Positions 25,084-33,919 of a stretch of DNA of 64,000 nucleotides are shown here, in pieces. The first letter of the stretch is position 1. Each line of letters begins with the position of its first letter. Origin of the DNA: CAMEON01 sp045531965 (GTDB lineage Bacteria; Bacillota; Clostridia; Oscillospirales; CAG-272); NCBI GenBank assembly GCA_045531965.1, contig JAZSFA010000135.1:1-64000 (forward strand). Reading direction: 5' to 3'. The notes beneath the pieces are model-generated. The model searched no databases, was not told where the DNA came from, and saw only the letters and a program-made list of their open reading frames with translations. The translations under genes and the position numbers were made by a program.

Positions 25084-25119
25084 CAAGGATACCTCGCATA
25101 GGCGGTGTCCTTGTTTTTT
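25083..25119 (+). terminator. Terminator after comF
   Basis: ACAAGGATACC pairs with GGTGTCCTTGT (one wobble), then a run of T. It starts at the comF stop. Confidence 0.9.
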
Positions 25120-25166
25120 ACGCTTGGGAATTGCCGAGTTTTTGTGAAGGAGAGATGAAATATCTC

Positions 25167-25195
25167 TTGACAAAATCCCCAATTTTGTGTATAAT
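25167..25195 (+). promoter_or_regulatory. Promoter of rny
   Basis: TTGACA at 25167-25172, a 17-base spacer and TATAAT at 25190-25195. It gives a leader of about 130 bases. Confidence 0.9.
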
Positions 25196-25331
25196 AAAAG
25201 GTGAATTCCTTTGCTTTTTATAAGGGGCTGGGAAATTCTGCGTTATTTATAATTTTTAGGGGCACCCCTTGTTATACGTAACAGTCAAGAAGCATGAAAA
25301 ACAACACAGAAAAAAAGGAGGTGTAAGAAAC

Positions 25332-26888
25332 ATGAGTCCACTTGTATCTGCCATTCTGGGTATTGTCGGCGGTTTGATCATTGGCGTTGTGGTTGGTGTT
25401 TTGGTCGGTATTCAGTACCGTAAACGCATCGGCGAGGCAAAGATCGGTTCAGCCGAGCAAAAAGCGCAGGAAATCATTCAAGAAGGAGAAAAGAAGGCTG
25501 AAACCGCTAAGAAGGAAGCCCTGCTGTCTGCCAAAGAAGATATCATGAAGCGCAAGAACGAAATGGAGCAGGAGATCAAGGATCGCCGTGCAGAAGTTTC
25601 GCGTACAGAAACCAGACTGGCAAAAAAAGAAGAAAATCTGGATAAGAAAAGCGAACAGCTGGATAAGAAAAACGAACAGTTGGATCGCAAGCTGAAGGAA
25701 TGTGATACCGCAAGAGAGCAGATCGACACGGTTTTGGCAGGGCACATGGCAAAGTTGGAGGAAATTTCCGGCTATACTGCAGAGCAGGCTAAAGCTGAAT
25801 TGGTTTCCAAACTGGTGGAAGATGTTAAGTACGAGCAAGCCCAGAGTCTGATTGCTTTGGAGGAGCAGTTCCACGAGGAAGCCGAAGACAAGGCGCGTAA
25901 TATTATGGCCATGGCGATTCAGCGTTGCGCTAGCGAGTTTGTGGCTGAATCTGCTGTAACGTCCGTCACACTGCCCAGCGAAGAGATGAAGGGTCGTATC
26001 ATCGGTCGTGAAGGTCGTAATATTCAGAAGTTGGAGACCCTTACCGGTGTGGAGCTGATCATTGACGATACCCCTGAGGTTATCACGATTTCCGGCTTTG
26101 ACCCCATCCGCCGTGAGGTGGCAAGACTGGCACTTGAAAAGCTGATCTCCGACGGTCGTATCCATCCTACCCGTATTGAGGAAATGGTGGAGAAGGCAAA
26201 GAAAGACGTGGATGCTGCTATCAAGCAGGCGGGTGAACGTGCCACCTTTGAGGTCAATATCCACGGTATCAATACGGATCTGATCCGTTTGCTGGGTCGC
26301 CTCCGTTACCGTACCAGCTACGGTCAGAACGTGTTGCAACACTCTATCGAGGTTGCTATTCTTGCAGGTATCATGGCAGAGGAGCTGGGTGTTGATCCCG
26401 TGTTGGCTCGCCGTGCGGGTCTTTTGCATGATATTGGTAAGGCTTTCCCCTATGATGTGGAAGGCTCTCACGTACAGATCGGTGTGAATGCCGCCAAGAA
26501 GTATAAGGAAAACGCCGATGTGGTTCACGCGATTGAGGCGCACCATGGCGACGTAGAGCCTCAAACGGTGGTGGCTGTCCTTGTGCAAGCTGCCGACGCT
26601 ATCTCCGCTGCCCGCCCCGGCGCGCGTAGAGAGGACATGGAAAACTACATCAAGCGTCTTGAAAAGCTGGAAGAAATTGCTATGGGCTTTCAGGGCGTGG
26701 AAAAAGCGTTTGCTATTCAGGCGGGACGCGAGTTGCGTGTTATGGTCAAGCCCGAAACCGTTTCGGACGAGCGCATGGTGCTGGTGGCACGAGAAATGGC
26801 TGCCAAGATTCAGGACGAGGTCAAGTACCCCGGTCAGATCAAGATCAACATTATTCGCGAAAGCCGTGCGGTGGATTACGCTAAGTAA
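25332..26888 (+). CDS. rny: Ribonuclease Y
   Basis: 518 residues in the RNase Y order: one N-terminal membrane anchor (5-27), a long coiled coil to about 200 with heptad-like KKSEQLDKKNEQLDRK, a KH domain with GRIIGREGRN near 220-229, and an HD domain with LLHDIGKAF near 365. It is the membrane-bound endonuclease that starts mRNA decay in many Gram-positives. AAAAGGAGGTG precedes the ATG, and a clean terminator follows. Confidence 0.96.
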   Translation: MSPLVSAILGIVGGLIIGVVVGVLVGIQYRKRIGEAKIGSAEQKAQEIIQEGEKKAETAKKEALLSAKEDIMKRKNEMEQEIKDRRAEVSRTETRLAKKEENLDKKSEQLDKKNEQLDRKLKECDTAREQIDTVLAGHMAKLEEISGYTAEQAKAELVSKLVEDVKYEQAQSLIALEEQFHEEAEDKARNIMAMAIQRCASEFVAESAVTSVTLPSEEMKGRIIGREGRNIQKLETLTGVELIIDDTPEVITISGFDPIRREVARLALEKLISDGRIHPTRIEEMVEKAKKDVDAAIKQAGERATFEVNIHGINTDLIRLLGRLRYRTSYGQNVLQHSIEVAILAGIMAEELGVDPVLARRAGLLHDIGKAFPYDVEGSHVQIGVNAAKKYKENADVVHAIEAHHGDVEPQTVVAVLVQAADAISAARPGARREDMENYIKRLEKLEEIAMGFQGVEKAFAIQAGRELRVMVKPETVSDERMVLVAREMAAKIQDEVKYPGQIKINIIRESRAVDYAK

Positions 26889-26892
26889 AAGC

Positions 26893-26924
26893 AAGGGTTG
26901 GTTCGTATGGAACCAACCCTTTTA
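26893..26924 (+). terminator. Terminator of rny
   Basis: AAGGGTTGGTTC pairs with GGAACCAACCCTT around a four-base loop, then TTTT. Confidence 0.93.
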
Positions 26925-26950
26925 TATGTGCGGAACTTTTGTAAAACCTC

Positions 26951-26979
26951 TTGCATTCTATCGCGGTTTGTGGTATACT
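26951..26979 (+). promoter_or_regulatory. Promoter of the BspA-type lipoprotein
   Basis: TTGCAT at 26951-26956, a 17-base spacer and TATACT at 26974-26979. Confidence 0.75.
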
Positions 26980-27069
26980 AACTATATATGTTCTGCGTTT
27001 GGCGGATTCATCCACTGCCGAGTTTTGCCTATATCGGTGCCACTGCCAAACGGTGAAATGGAGACGAAA

Positions 27070-28473
27070 ATGAAAGCTTTGAAACATCTGACGGCATTGT
27101 GTTTAGCTGCTTTGATGTGTCTGATGACAACTTCATGCAAAGGGAGTATGACCTACGAGCCGGCGGAGACCGAACCTGTCACGGTTCCGGATGTGACGGA
27201 TGACAGAAAACTCCCGGACGATGAAATCCTTGGTTATCAGGAAAAATTGGATGCCGCATTTGGCGGCTACGCGCCTGTTGTTGCGGAGGATCTGGATTAT
27301 GAGGTCAATGAGGATGGTAGCGAGATTTGTATCAACGGCTATAAAGGCGGCGAAGTGATCCTCGTTTTGCCGGACGAAATCGATGGCACGCCTGTTACCG
27401 CCATAAGCGAGAATGCGTTTGCGGGGATGGGGAACTTAAAGGCGCTGTATATTCCCGATAGCGTGAAGCGTATTGCATTTGGTGCGTTGAAGAACTGTAA
27501 AAGTCTTTCCACGCTTCGGACTCCCGTGATCCAATGTAGTAGCTATCCCTATTTTGGTGCCCTGTTCGGTGCTGAATCCTATGAAGTTAATGCGGCACAG
27601 GTGCCGGATGCCTTGACAACGTTGATCATTGGCAATCAAACGAAAACCATTCCGGCGTATGCTTTTTATGATTGCAACAGTATCCAATGTGTCGGGTTGC
27701 CTGATTCCTTGGAGCATATCGAAAAATTTGCGTTCTGGGGTTGCTATAGCTTGGTGTATATCGATTTGGACGGGACGTCTATAACAGATATCGGTGATCG
27801 AGCCTTTACCAACTGCGCGGCACTGCTTCGTTTTGACCTGCCTGCAACGGTTACCTCTATTGGCGAAGCTGTGGTCGAGGGTTGTGGCGCCATGTGTGCT
27901 ATGACGTTGCCCTTTATTGGCGGATCTGCCACTGAAAACACCTATCTTGGCTACCTGTTTGGTGCGTTGTCATATCCCTTTACAGCCGGTTACATCCCTG
28001 CATCTTTGCAGGAGATTACTTTACTGGAAGGATGCACAACCATCCCCAACAACGCGTTCTTTGAAGTTTCTTGTCTCTCTCGCGTTTATGTGCCCGAATC
28101 GGTCACCTCGATTGGCCTTCGTGCCTTTTATGGTTGCGAACGGCTGAAGGAAATCACTTTGCCGGATGCCGTCACGTCGATTGGCGACGATGCTTTTCAC
28201 GGCTGTATCCGTCTCCAAACGGTGAAATTGGGCGCGGGACTTACAGACCTTGGCGTACAGGCGTTTATGGACTGCTTGTCGCTGAAAAATATTACCCTGC
28301 CGTCAGGCTTGACGTATATTCCCAATGCCTGTTTTGCCGGTTGTATTTCTCTTGAGACGGTGACCGCTTCCGGTGTGACCTCGGCGGACACAGTGGGCTT
28401 GCAAGCATACCGCCATTGTGATAAGCTGACAACAGCCCCCTTTATGCCCGCGAAAACGGATAGTGCCCAATAA
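27070..28473 (+). CDS. BspA-type leucine-rich-repeat lipoprotein
   Basis: 467 residues. A lipoprotein signal ends at CLMTTSC. A Pro/Asp/Glu-rich linker is followed by about ten LRR_5-type repeats of roughly 23 residues with the pattern I...AF.GC..L..I.LP..V..I (for example ITLPDAVTSIGDDAFHGC). Such surface proteins bind host or microbial ligands in gut and oral anaerobes. Two less regular repeats carry the inserts SSYPYFGALFGAESYEV and ENTYLGYLFGALSYPF. ATG 27070 follows GGAG by 6 bases; the open frame extends far upstream into rny but that part is not translated from this promoter. Confidence 0.9.
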   Translation: MKALKHLTALCLAALMCLMTTSCKGSMTYEPAETEPVTVPDVTDDRKLPDDEILGYQEKLDAAFGGYAPVVAEDLDYEVNEDGSEICINGYKGGEVILVLPDEIDGTPVTAISENAFAGMGNLKALYIPDSVKRIAFGALKNCKSLSTLRTPVIQCSSYPYFGALFGAESYEVNAAQVPDALTTLIIGNQTKTIPAYAFYDCNSIQCVGLPDSLEHIEKFAFWGCYSLVYIDLDGTSITDIGDRAFTNCAALLRFDLPATVTSIGEAVVEGCGAMCAMTLPFIGGSATENTYLGYLFGALSYPFTAGYIPASLQEITLLEGCTTIPNNAFFEVSCLSRVYVPESVTSIGLRAFYGCERLKEITLPDAVTSIGDDAFHGCIRLQTVKLGAGLTDLGVQAFMDCLSLKNITLPSGLTYIPNACFAGCISLETVTASGVTSADTVGLQAYRHCDKLTTAPFMPAKTDSAQ

Positions 28474-28569
28474 ATCCATACCTAATCTAAATTTTGTTAA
28501 TGTTTTGAAGAGATCTTGGGGAACTTTAAAACTCCCTCAATATGTTCCCTTCAAATAGGAGGAATAAAA

Positions 28570-29844
28570 ATGTCTAATTATAAGATTCATACCAAATGTG
28601 TGCAGTCCGGCTACAAACCCGAAAATGGTGAGCCTCGCGTTTTGCCCATTTATCAAAGCACGACCTATAAGTACGACTCTGCCGATCACCTGGGTGATTT
28701 GTTTGATCTGAAGGCAGACGGTCATATGTATTCCCGTATCTCTAATCCCACCCTCGCCTGTGTTGAGGACAAGATCGCGGATATGGAAGGAGGCGTAGGG
28801 GCGATGCTGGTGTCCTCGGGACAAGCCGCTAACCTGACGGCAGTTCTGAATATTACCTCGGCAGGGCAGAACATTATCTCTTTGGCATCTATCTATGGCG
28901 GCACGGTGAATCTCTTTGCGGTAACCCTTAAAAAGATGGGTATCGAGGTTCGTTTCGCTACTCCCGATATGACGGATGAGGAGATCGAAGCCATGATGGA
29001 CGAAAATACCCGTCTGCTCTTTGGCGAGACTGTAGCTAATCCTGCGCTGGTGGTCTTTGATATTGAGCGCTACGCCAAGTTGGCTCACAAGCATGGGATG
29101 CCTCTCGTGGTTGATAACACCTTTGCCACCCCCGTGCTGTGCCGTCCTTTTGAGTACGGCTGCGACATCGTGACCCACTCCACGACCAAGTACATGGACG
29201 GTCACGCCACCGTGGTGGGTGGTTGCATTGTGGACAGCGGTAACTTTGACTGGTCTGTGGACGGTCGTTATCCTGAATTGACCACCCCCGATGAATCTTA
29301 CCATGGTGTGGTTTATACCGAGTCCTTCGGGAAAGCCGCATACGTTACCAAGGCTCGTGTCCAGATGCTCCGAGACATGGGCAACACCATGTCTCCTATG
29401 TCCGCCTTCATTTTGAACCTCGGTCTGGAGACTTTGGCACTCCGTATGGAGAAGCATTGTGCCAATGCGCTGGCCGTTGCCAAGTTCCTGGAGTCTCATG
29501 AATGCGTGGATTGGGTGGACTACCCCCTGCTCCCCGGCAACTCTCAGTATGAGCTGGCTCAAAAGTACCTTCCCAAGGGTGCTTGCGGTGTCATTTCCGT
29601 CGGCATTAAGGGCGGTCGCGACGCCGCATGCAAGTTCCTGGATAACCTGAAGCTTATGAACATTGTGGTTCACGTGGCAGATGCCCGTTCCTGCGCCCTC
29701 CACCCCGCCTCCACCACCCACCGCCAGCTTACTGATGAGCAGCTTGTAGCCTGCGGTGTCAAACCCGAGCAGGTCAGACTTTCCATCGGTATTGAAGATG
29801 TGGACGATATCCTTGCTGACTTGGATCAGGCATTGAGAGCGTAA
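28570..29844 (+). CDS. metY: O-acetylhomoserine sulfhydrylase
   Basis: 424 residues of the Cys/Met PLP-enzyme family. SSGQAANLTAVLNI binds the cofactor phosphate, VVDNTFATPVLCRP holds the PLP-stacking aspartate, and the Schiff-base lysine is in HSTTKYMDGH. It makes homocysteine from O-acetylhomoserine and sulfide. ATG follows AGGAGGAA. The next gene, metA, makes its substrate. No riboswitch or clear promoter was recognised in the preceding 96 bases; only a GGGAAC/GTTCCC hairpin is seen. Confidence 0.94.
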   Translation: MSNYKIHTKCVQSGYKPENGEPRVLPIYQSTTYKYDSADHLGDLFDLKADGHMYSRISNPTLACVEDKIADMEGGVGAMLVSSGQAANLTAVLNITSAGQNIISLASIYGGTVNLFAVTLKKMGIEVRFATPDMTDEEIEAMMDENTRLLFGETVANPALVVFDIERYAKLAHKHGMPLVVDNTFATPVLCRPFEYGCDIVTHSTTKYMDGHATVVGGCIVDSGNFDWSVDGRYPELTTPDESYHGVVYTESFGKAAYVTKARVQMLRDMGNTMSPMSAFILNLGLETLALRMEKHCANALAVAKFLESHECVDWVDYPLLPGNSQYELAQKYLPKGACGVISVGIKGGRDAACKFLDNLKLMNIVVHVADARSCALHPASTTHRQLTDEQLVACGVKPEQVRLSIGIEDVDDILADLDQALRA

Positions 29845-29862
29845 GAAGAACGAGGAGTATGC

Positions 29863-29910
29863 AAGGGGGAACTTTTGAAAAGTTCCCCCTTGATCCCCTC
29901 AAAACTAACA
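29863..29910 (+). repeat. Palindrome-plus-tail repeat, copy 3 (forward)
   Basis: A 29-base palindrome (arms AAGGGGGAACTTTT, one-base loop) at 29863-29891 is followed by the tail tgatcccctcaaaactaac. It lies between metY and metA, where it could act as an mRNA processing or partial termination point. Confidence 0.75.
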
Positions 29911-29979
29911 AACATCAAAAATACCAAGGACAAGTGGACAAACGATTCTCGATTACAACTCCACGATGAGGAGGTTACC

Positions 29980-30897
29980 ATGCCCATTAAAATTCCTAAT
30001 CTGCTCCCCGCCACGGAACAGCTTTTGAAAGAGAATATTTTCGTGATGACCGAAACCCGCGCCATCACTCAGGACATCCGTCCTCTGCACATTCTCATGC
30101 TCAACCTCATGCCCAGCAAGGTGGTCACCGAGACCCAGATCGCACGACTCATCGGCAACACCCCCCTGCAGGTAGAACTTGAACTGCTTCAAACGGCTAC
30201 GCATAAGGCAAGTCATACCTCAGAGGAACACATGCTGGCGTTTTATAAGACCTTTGACGAGGTCAAGCACAAGAAATACGACGGCATGATCATCACAGGC
30301 GCGCCCGTGGAACAGATGCCTTTTGAAGAGGTGGACTACTGGCAGGAGCTTTGCGAGATCATGGAGTGGAGCAAGACCAACGTTACCTCCACCCTTCATA
30401 TCTGCTGGGGTGCCCAGGCAGGACTCTATTATCATTTCGGCGTGAACAAATATCCCTTGGAGAAAAAACTCTTCGGCGTGTTCCGCCATAAGATCGACTA
30501 TAAGAACTCTATGCTTTTCCGCGGCTATGACGATACCTTCCTGGTGCCTCATTCCCGTCATACCGATTGTCGCCGCGAAGACATTGCCGCTGTTCCCGAA
30601 TTGCGTATTCTAGCTTCATCGCCCGATGCGGGTGTGTTCTGTACCATGACCGACAGAGGCCGTCAGATCTTCGTGATGGGTCACTCGGAATATGATGCTG
30701 ACACCCTCAAGCGCGAGTATCTACGCGATAAGAACGCGGGATTGCCTATTGAGCTTCCTGTGAACTATTTTCCTAATGATGACGATGCCCAAGAACCCGT
30801 GGTCACCTGGCGTTCCTGCGCCAATTTGTTCTACTCCAACTGGCTCAACTACTACGTGTATCAGACCACTCCTTATGATATCGGTAAGATCAACTGA
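29980..30897 (+). CDS. metA: Homoserine O-acetyltransferase (MetA type)
   Basis: 305 residues. The catalytic Cys is in LHICWGAQAG near residue 143, with the late GHSEYD segment carrying the triad His and Glu. ITGAPVEQM has Glu at the position that in characterised MetA enzymes selects acetyl-CoA over succinyl-CoA, which fits its neighbour metY. ATG 29980 follows GAGGAGG; longer in-frame extensions run into the palindromic repeat. First step of the direct-sulfhydrylation methionine route. Confidence 0.94.
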   Translation: MPIKIPNLLPATEQLLKENIFVMTETRAITQDIRPLHILMLNLMPSKVVTETQIARLIGNTPLQVELELLQTATHKASHTSEEHMLAFYKTFDEVKHKKYDGMIITGAPVEQMPFEEVDYWQELCEIMEWSKTNVTSTLHICWGAQAGLYYHFGVNKYPLEKKLFGVFRHKIDYKNSMLFRGYDDTFLVPHSRHTDCRREDIAAVPELRILASSPDAGVFCTMTDRGRQIFVMGHSEYDADTLKREYLRDKNAGLPIELPVNYFPNDDDAQEPVVTWRSCANLFYSNWLNYYVYQTTPYDIGKIN

Positions 30898-30902
30898 TAT
30901 GG

Positions 30903-30942
30903 AAAAACGCCCTGACCGCATTTTGTCGGAAGGGCGTTTTTT
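30903..30942 (+). terminator. Terminator of metY-metA
   Basis: AAACGCCCT pairs with AGGGCGTTT, with CCG/CGG closing the loop, then a T run. Confidence 0.92.
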
Positions 30943-30980
30943 ATGGTGAGGAAAAATTTTGAAAAATTTAAAGCGATCAC

Positions 30981-31009
30981 TTGACAGGATGAAACGTTTA
31001 TGATATAAT
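30981..31009 (+). promoter_or_regulatory. Promoter of the 31042 gene
   Basis: TTGACA at 30981-30986, a 17-base spacer and TATAAT at 31004-31009, with TG one base before the -10. Confidence 0.9.
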
Positions 31010-31041
31010 ATTCTCAACCCAAAGAAAGGAAGGATTTCCGA

Positions 31042-32673
31042 ATGAAGAAAACAACCAAGATCATTTTGTCCGTGCTGATCGGTACGGCGCTGACAGCTTT
31101 GTCCTATTATATCGTGCTGCCGCCGCTGAACCTGCAATCCATGGGATTTTGGACATACCTTTTGGCAGTGATTTGCTTTTACGGTATCCCGCTGGGCGTC
31201 ATTAAAGCGCAGGCCCCCGCAAAAAGAGGTGTGAATCCCAAACTAAACGTCAACAAGATATTTATTGCTGTTGCTGCGGTACCTGTCGCGGTCATGATCA
31301 TCGGCAGTATCATTTCCTCCGAATTTTTTAACGCCACCAAATACGCCGCCGTCATTTCGGTGCAAGAAGCAACCTTCAGTGAGGATATGCCTGAGACGGA
31401 TACGGTGACGAACATTTCCTTGATGGATTCTGAATCTGCCGCCATTTTGGGAAACCGTACGCTGGGTGCCCTTTCTGATGTGGTGTCTCAGTATGATCTG
31501 AGCAACGACTATAATCAGATCAATTACCGTGGTACGCCTAAAAAAGTGGCAAACCTGGAATACGTTGACTTCTTCCGCTGGTTCAACAACATGGATGCGG
31601 GTATTCCCGGATATGTTATGGTTGATCCTGTCAATAATAAAGCCGAGTATATCAAATTGGATCAGCCCATGAAATATGTGGATAGTGGATATCTGACCGA
31701 TGATCTGATGCGTAAGCTGCGCTTCTCCTATCCGACAAAGATCTTTTCTTCGGTCAACTTTGAAATTGACGACGAGGGGCATCCCTTCTATATTGTCTCT
31801 TGCATGAAACCTCGTGTGGGCTTATTTGGGGCGATGGATGTCAACGAAGTCATCATCTTCAATCCTTGTGACGGAGCTTCTGAAATTTATTCCGTGTCTG
31901 AGGCGCCTGCATGGTTGGATAATGTCTATGACGGCCACCTTGCTTGTGAAAAGTATGACTGGTACGGCACGTTGTCCGGAGGATTTTGGAATTCTGTCTT
32001 TGGTCAGAAAAATTGCAAGCAGACAACTGAAGACTTTGGTTATATCGTCATTGGTGACGATGTGTGGTATTTTACGGGTGTAACGTCTGTGACCAGCGAT
32101 GAATCCAACATTGGTTTCATTATTTCCAACGCTCGCACGGGAGAATATAAGTATTATCCTGTGATCGGCGCCGAAGAGTATTCTGCTATGGGTGCCGCCG
32201 AAGGTAAGGTGCAGGAAAAGGGCTATGTTGCCTCTTTCCCCTCTCTGATCAATGTGGCAGGTCAGCCCACCTATATCATGGTGCTGAAGGATCAGAATGG
32301 GTTGGTGGTGCTGTACGCTCTTGTAAATGTGGAGACTCACAACATTGTGGCGACGGGCGACGATCAACAGGACGCCAAAGAGGCGTATATTGCGTTGCTC
32401 TTGGAACGCGGTGTGATTGCGCCCGAGCAAAAGCCTGAGGCGGAGACAAAGTCTGCCGATATCATGGTGACAGACGTTCGTTTGGCAACCGTAAGCGGCG
32501 AAACTATCGTGTATATCACCGCGGAAGATGGCGTGGTTTACAAGGGTGCGCTGGCGGATGATGAGACCTTGATTTTGATCCGCGCCGGACATAGGTATAC
32601 CATCAAGTATGAGGATACAGAGCATCCGTCCATCCGAGCTATTGTTTCTTGGGGATATCCACCCCAATCGTAA
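31042..32673 (+). CDS. Large membrane-anchored protein, unknown function
   Basis: 543 residues. Three hydrophobic segments near 7-25, 36-52 and 73-92 anchor it, leaving about 450 residues that are probably extracellular. The soluble part holds a DFFRWFNNMDAGIPGYVMVDP region and beta-rich stretches with VSCMKPRVGLFGA and YFTGVTSVTSDESNIGF. The last 80 residues resemble a small beta-barrel (VYITAEDGVVYKGAL). No domain family is recognised with confidence. It stands alone with its own strong promoter. Confidence 0.7.
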   Translation: MKKTTKIILSVLIGTALTALSYYIVLPPLNLQSMGFWTYLLAVICFYGIPLGVIKAQAPAKRGVNPKLNVNKIFIAVAAVPVAVMIIGSIISSEFFNATKYAAVISVQEATFSEDMPETDTVTNISLMDSESAAILGNRTLGALSDVVSQYDLSNDYNQINYRGTPKKVANLEYVDFFRWFNNMDAGIPGYVMVDPVNNKAEYIKLDQPMKYVDSGYLTDDLMRKLRFSYPTKIFSSVNFEIDDEGHPFYIVSCMKPRVGLFGAMDVNEVIIFNPCDGASEIYSVSEAPAWLDNVYDGHLACEKYDWYGTLSGGFWNSVFGQKNCKQTTEDFGYIVIGDDVWYFTGVTSVTSDESNIGFIISNARTGEYKYYPVIGAEEYSAMGAAEGKVQEKGYVASFPSLINVAGQPTYIMVLKDQNGLVVLYALVNVETHNIVATGDDQQDAKEAYIALLLERGVIAPEQKPEAETKSADIMVTDVRLATVSGETIVYITAEDGVVYKGALADDETLILIRAGHRYTIKYEDTEHPSIRAIVSWGYPPQS

Positions 32674-32700
32674 AAAGTTGGATTTTTTATGCTCCCCCTG

Positions 32701-32729
32701 TTGCCAAAATCATAAAAATGTGGTAAAAT
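32701..32729 (+). promoter_or_regulatory. Promoter of the 32923 lipoprotein
   Basis: TTGCCA at 32701-32706, a 17-base spacer and TAAAAT at 32724-32729. The transcript would carry a leader of about 185 bases. Confidence 0.65.
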
Positions 32730-32765
32730 AAAAGCAATTACAGTACAGATTCAAAATATCGACAA

Positions 32766-32828
32766 GGAGAACCAGCGTGAAAGTTCATAGATTCCAAGCC
32801 TAAGTTCACTGGTTCACGCCAATTCTCC
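32766..32828 (+). ncRNA. Leader RNA with two competing pairings
   Basis: The 5' arm GGAGAACCAGCGTGAA (32766-32781) can pair in two ways. One is with the near segment TTCACTGGT (32805-32813). The other is with the far segment TTCACGCCAATTCTCC (32813-32828), giving GGAGAA/TTCTCC and GCGTGAA/TTCACGC around a 3x3 internal loop. The two structures exclude each other, as in switches and attenuators. No known class is recognised. Confidence 0.45.
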
Positions 32829-32922
32829 CTAAAATGGGACCCCACCTATTTTGCCGTATAAGCGGCACGTCGAATTTCAAACTGTATTTGTGCCGCCTTC
32901 GAGCGGCAGAATGGAGATTGAT

Positions 32923-33735
32923 ATGAAAAAGATTTTGATCCTGCTCTCTTTGCTTTTGGCAGCGCTTTTAACTGTGGTTGCTTGTCAAAAAGCTTCGGAT
33001 CCTCTTGATCTTCCGGGAACGGAAGCACCCACAGCGGATATGTCTGCGCTCACAACTGAACCCGAGGGTCCCACGGAGGCACCAACCGAGGCGCCTACTG
33101 TTCCCCCCGAATGGCTGACATATACGGAAACCGACAAAGTGATTGAAATTCCCACCGAAGCACCCACCGAAGCACCTACGGAAGAGCCCAAAGATACGTC
33201 CAAGCCCGTCACGGTGTTGAGCGTGGATAAGCTTACCTCCACGAAAGGGATTTATCATTTGGACAACGGGATTATGGACCATGGCGATTACGTGACTATC
33301 GTTCCCACCGGAGAGGATCCCTATTACTATCCCGACTATAATTTCCTCGGAGGGCGGTATGTCGTGATCAAGTACAGAACATCAAGCTGTGACGGCATCT
33401 ATATGCAGGTATACCTGGCATCTTCCGGCACCGGTCCTCAAGATGACAGCACCATGCTGCAGGACCAATTGATTGGCGACGGGAATTGGCATTACCTGGT
33501 GATCGATACAAAACCGTTGATGAATTCCGGCAAATATGACGGTGAGACGGTGGCATATTTGCGCTTCGATCCTCTGGATCCCGGCTATGCGCTGGACGAA
33601 AATGGGCAGATCATGACCGACGAACGGGGAAATAAGCTTCGCGGGGAAATGCCCGCCGACGCCGCACTGGATGTCGCTTATATCGCTTTTTGCCATGCCC
33701 CTGACACGATGGAAAAGCTGGAAGCTCAGTCTTGA
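32923..33735 (+). CDS. Lipoprotein with TEAPTEAPT linker
   Basis: 270 residues. The signal peptide ends at LTVVAC. A low-complexity linker of repeated EAPT units spans about 30-90 and would hold the domain away from the membrane. The C-terminal domain (about 100-270) is beta-rich with many aromatic residues (YYYPDYNFLGGRYVVIKYRT) and looks like a carbohydrate-binding or adhesion module; that is inference. ATG 32923 follows GGAG. Confidence 0.75.
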   Translation: MKKILILLSLLLAALLTVVACQKASDPLDLPGTEAPTADMSALTTEPEGPTEAPTEAPTVPPEWLTYTETDKVIEIPTEAPTEAPTEEPKDTSKPVTVLSVDKLTSTKGIYHLDNGIMDHGDYVTIVPTGEDPYYYPDYNFLGGRYVVIKYRTSSCDGIYMQVYLASSGTGPQDDSTMLQDQLIGDGNWHYLVIDTKPLMNSGKYDGETVAYLRFDPLDPGYALDENGQIMTDERGNKLRGEMPADAALDVAYIAFCHAPDTMEKLEAQS

Positions 33736-33757
33736 CCGGATAATCATGAATCCAATA

Positions 33758-33797
33758 AGCCCATCCCCGCACTTTTTGCCGCGGATGGGCTTCTTTT
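33758..33797 (+). terminator. Terminator after the TEAPT lipoprotein
   Basis: GCCCATCC and GC pair with GC and GGATGGGC, with a two-base bulge, followed by ttctttt. Confidence 0.75.
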
Positions 33798-33919
33798 AAA
33801 GATATTTTAATGAAAAAGTCTTTATATATTCACACGAAATACACATTCATCCAGTAAACTATAAAAGTGGATTTTTGAAAAAATTCGTTGACCGCATCGT
33901 TGTGTTTAAGGAGGTGTTC

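Noticed and set aside
26581..27069. Upstream extension of the BspA lipoprotein frame into rny
   Set aside because: A terminator and a promoter lie inside it, and the signal peptide begins at 27070.
28474..28569. SAM or T-box riboswitch before metY
   Set aside because: Only a short GGGAAC/GTTCCC hairpin is present; the conserved cores of these classes are absent.
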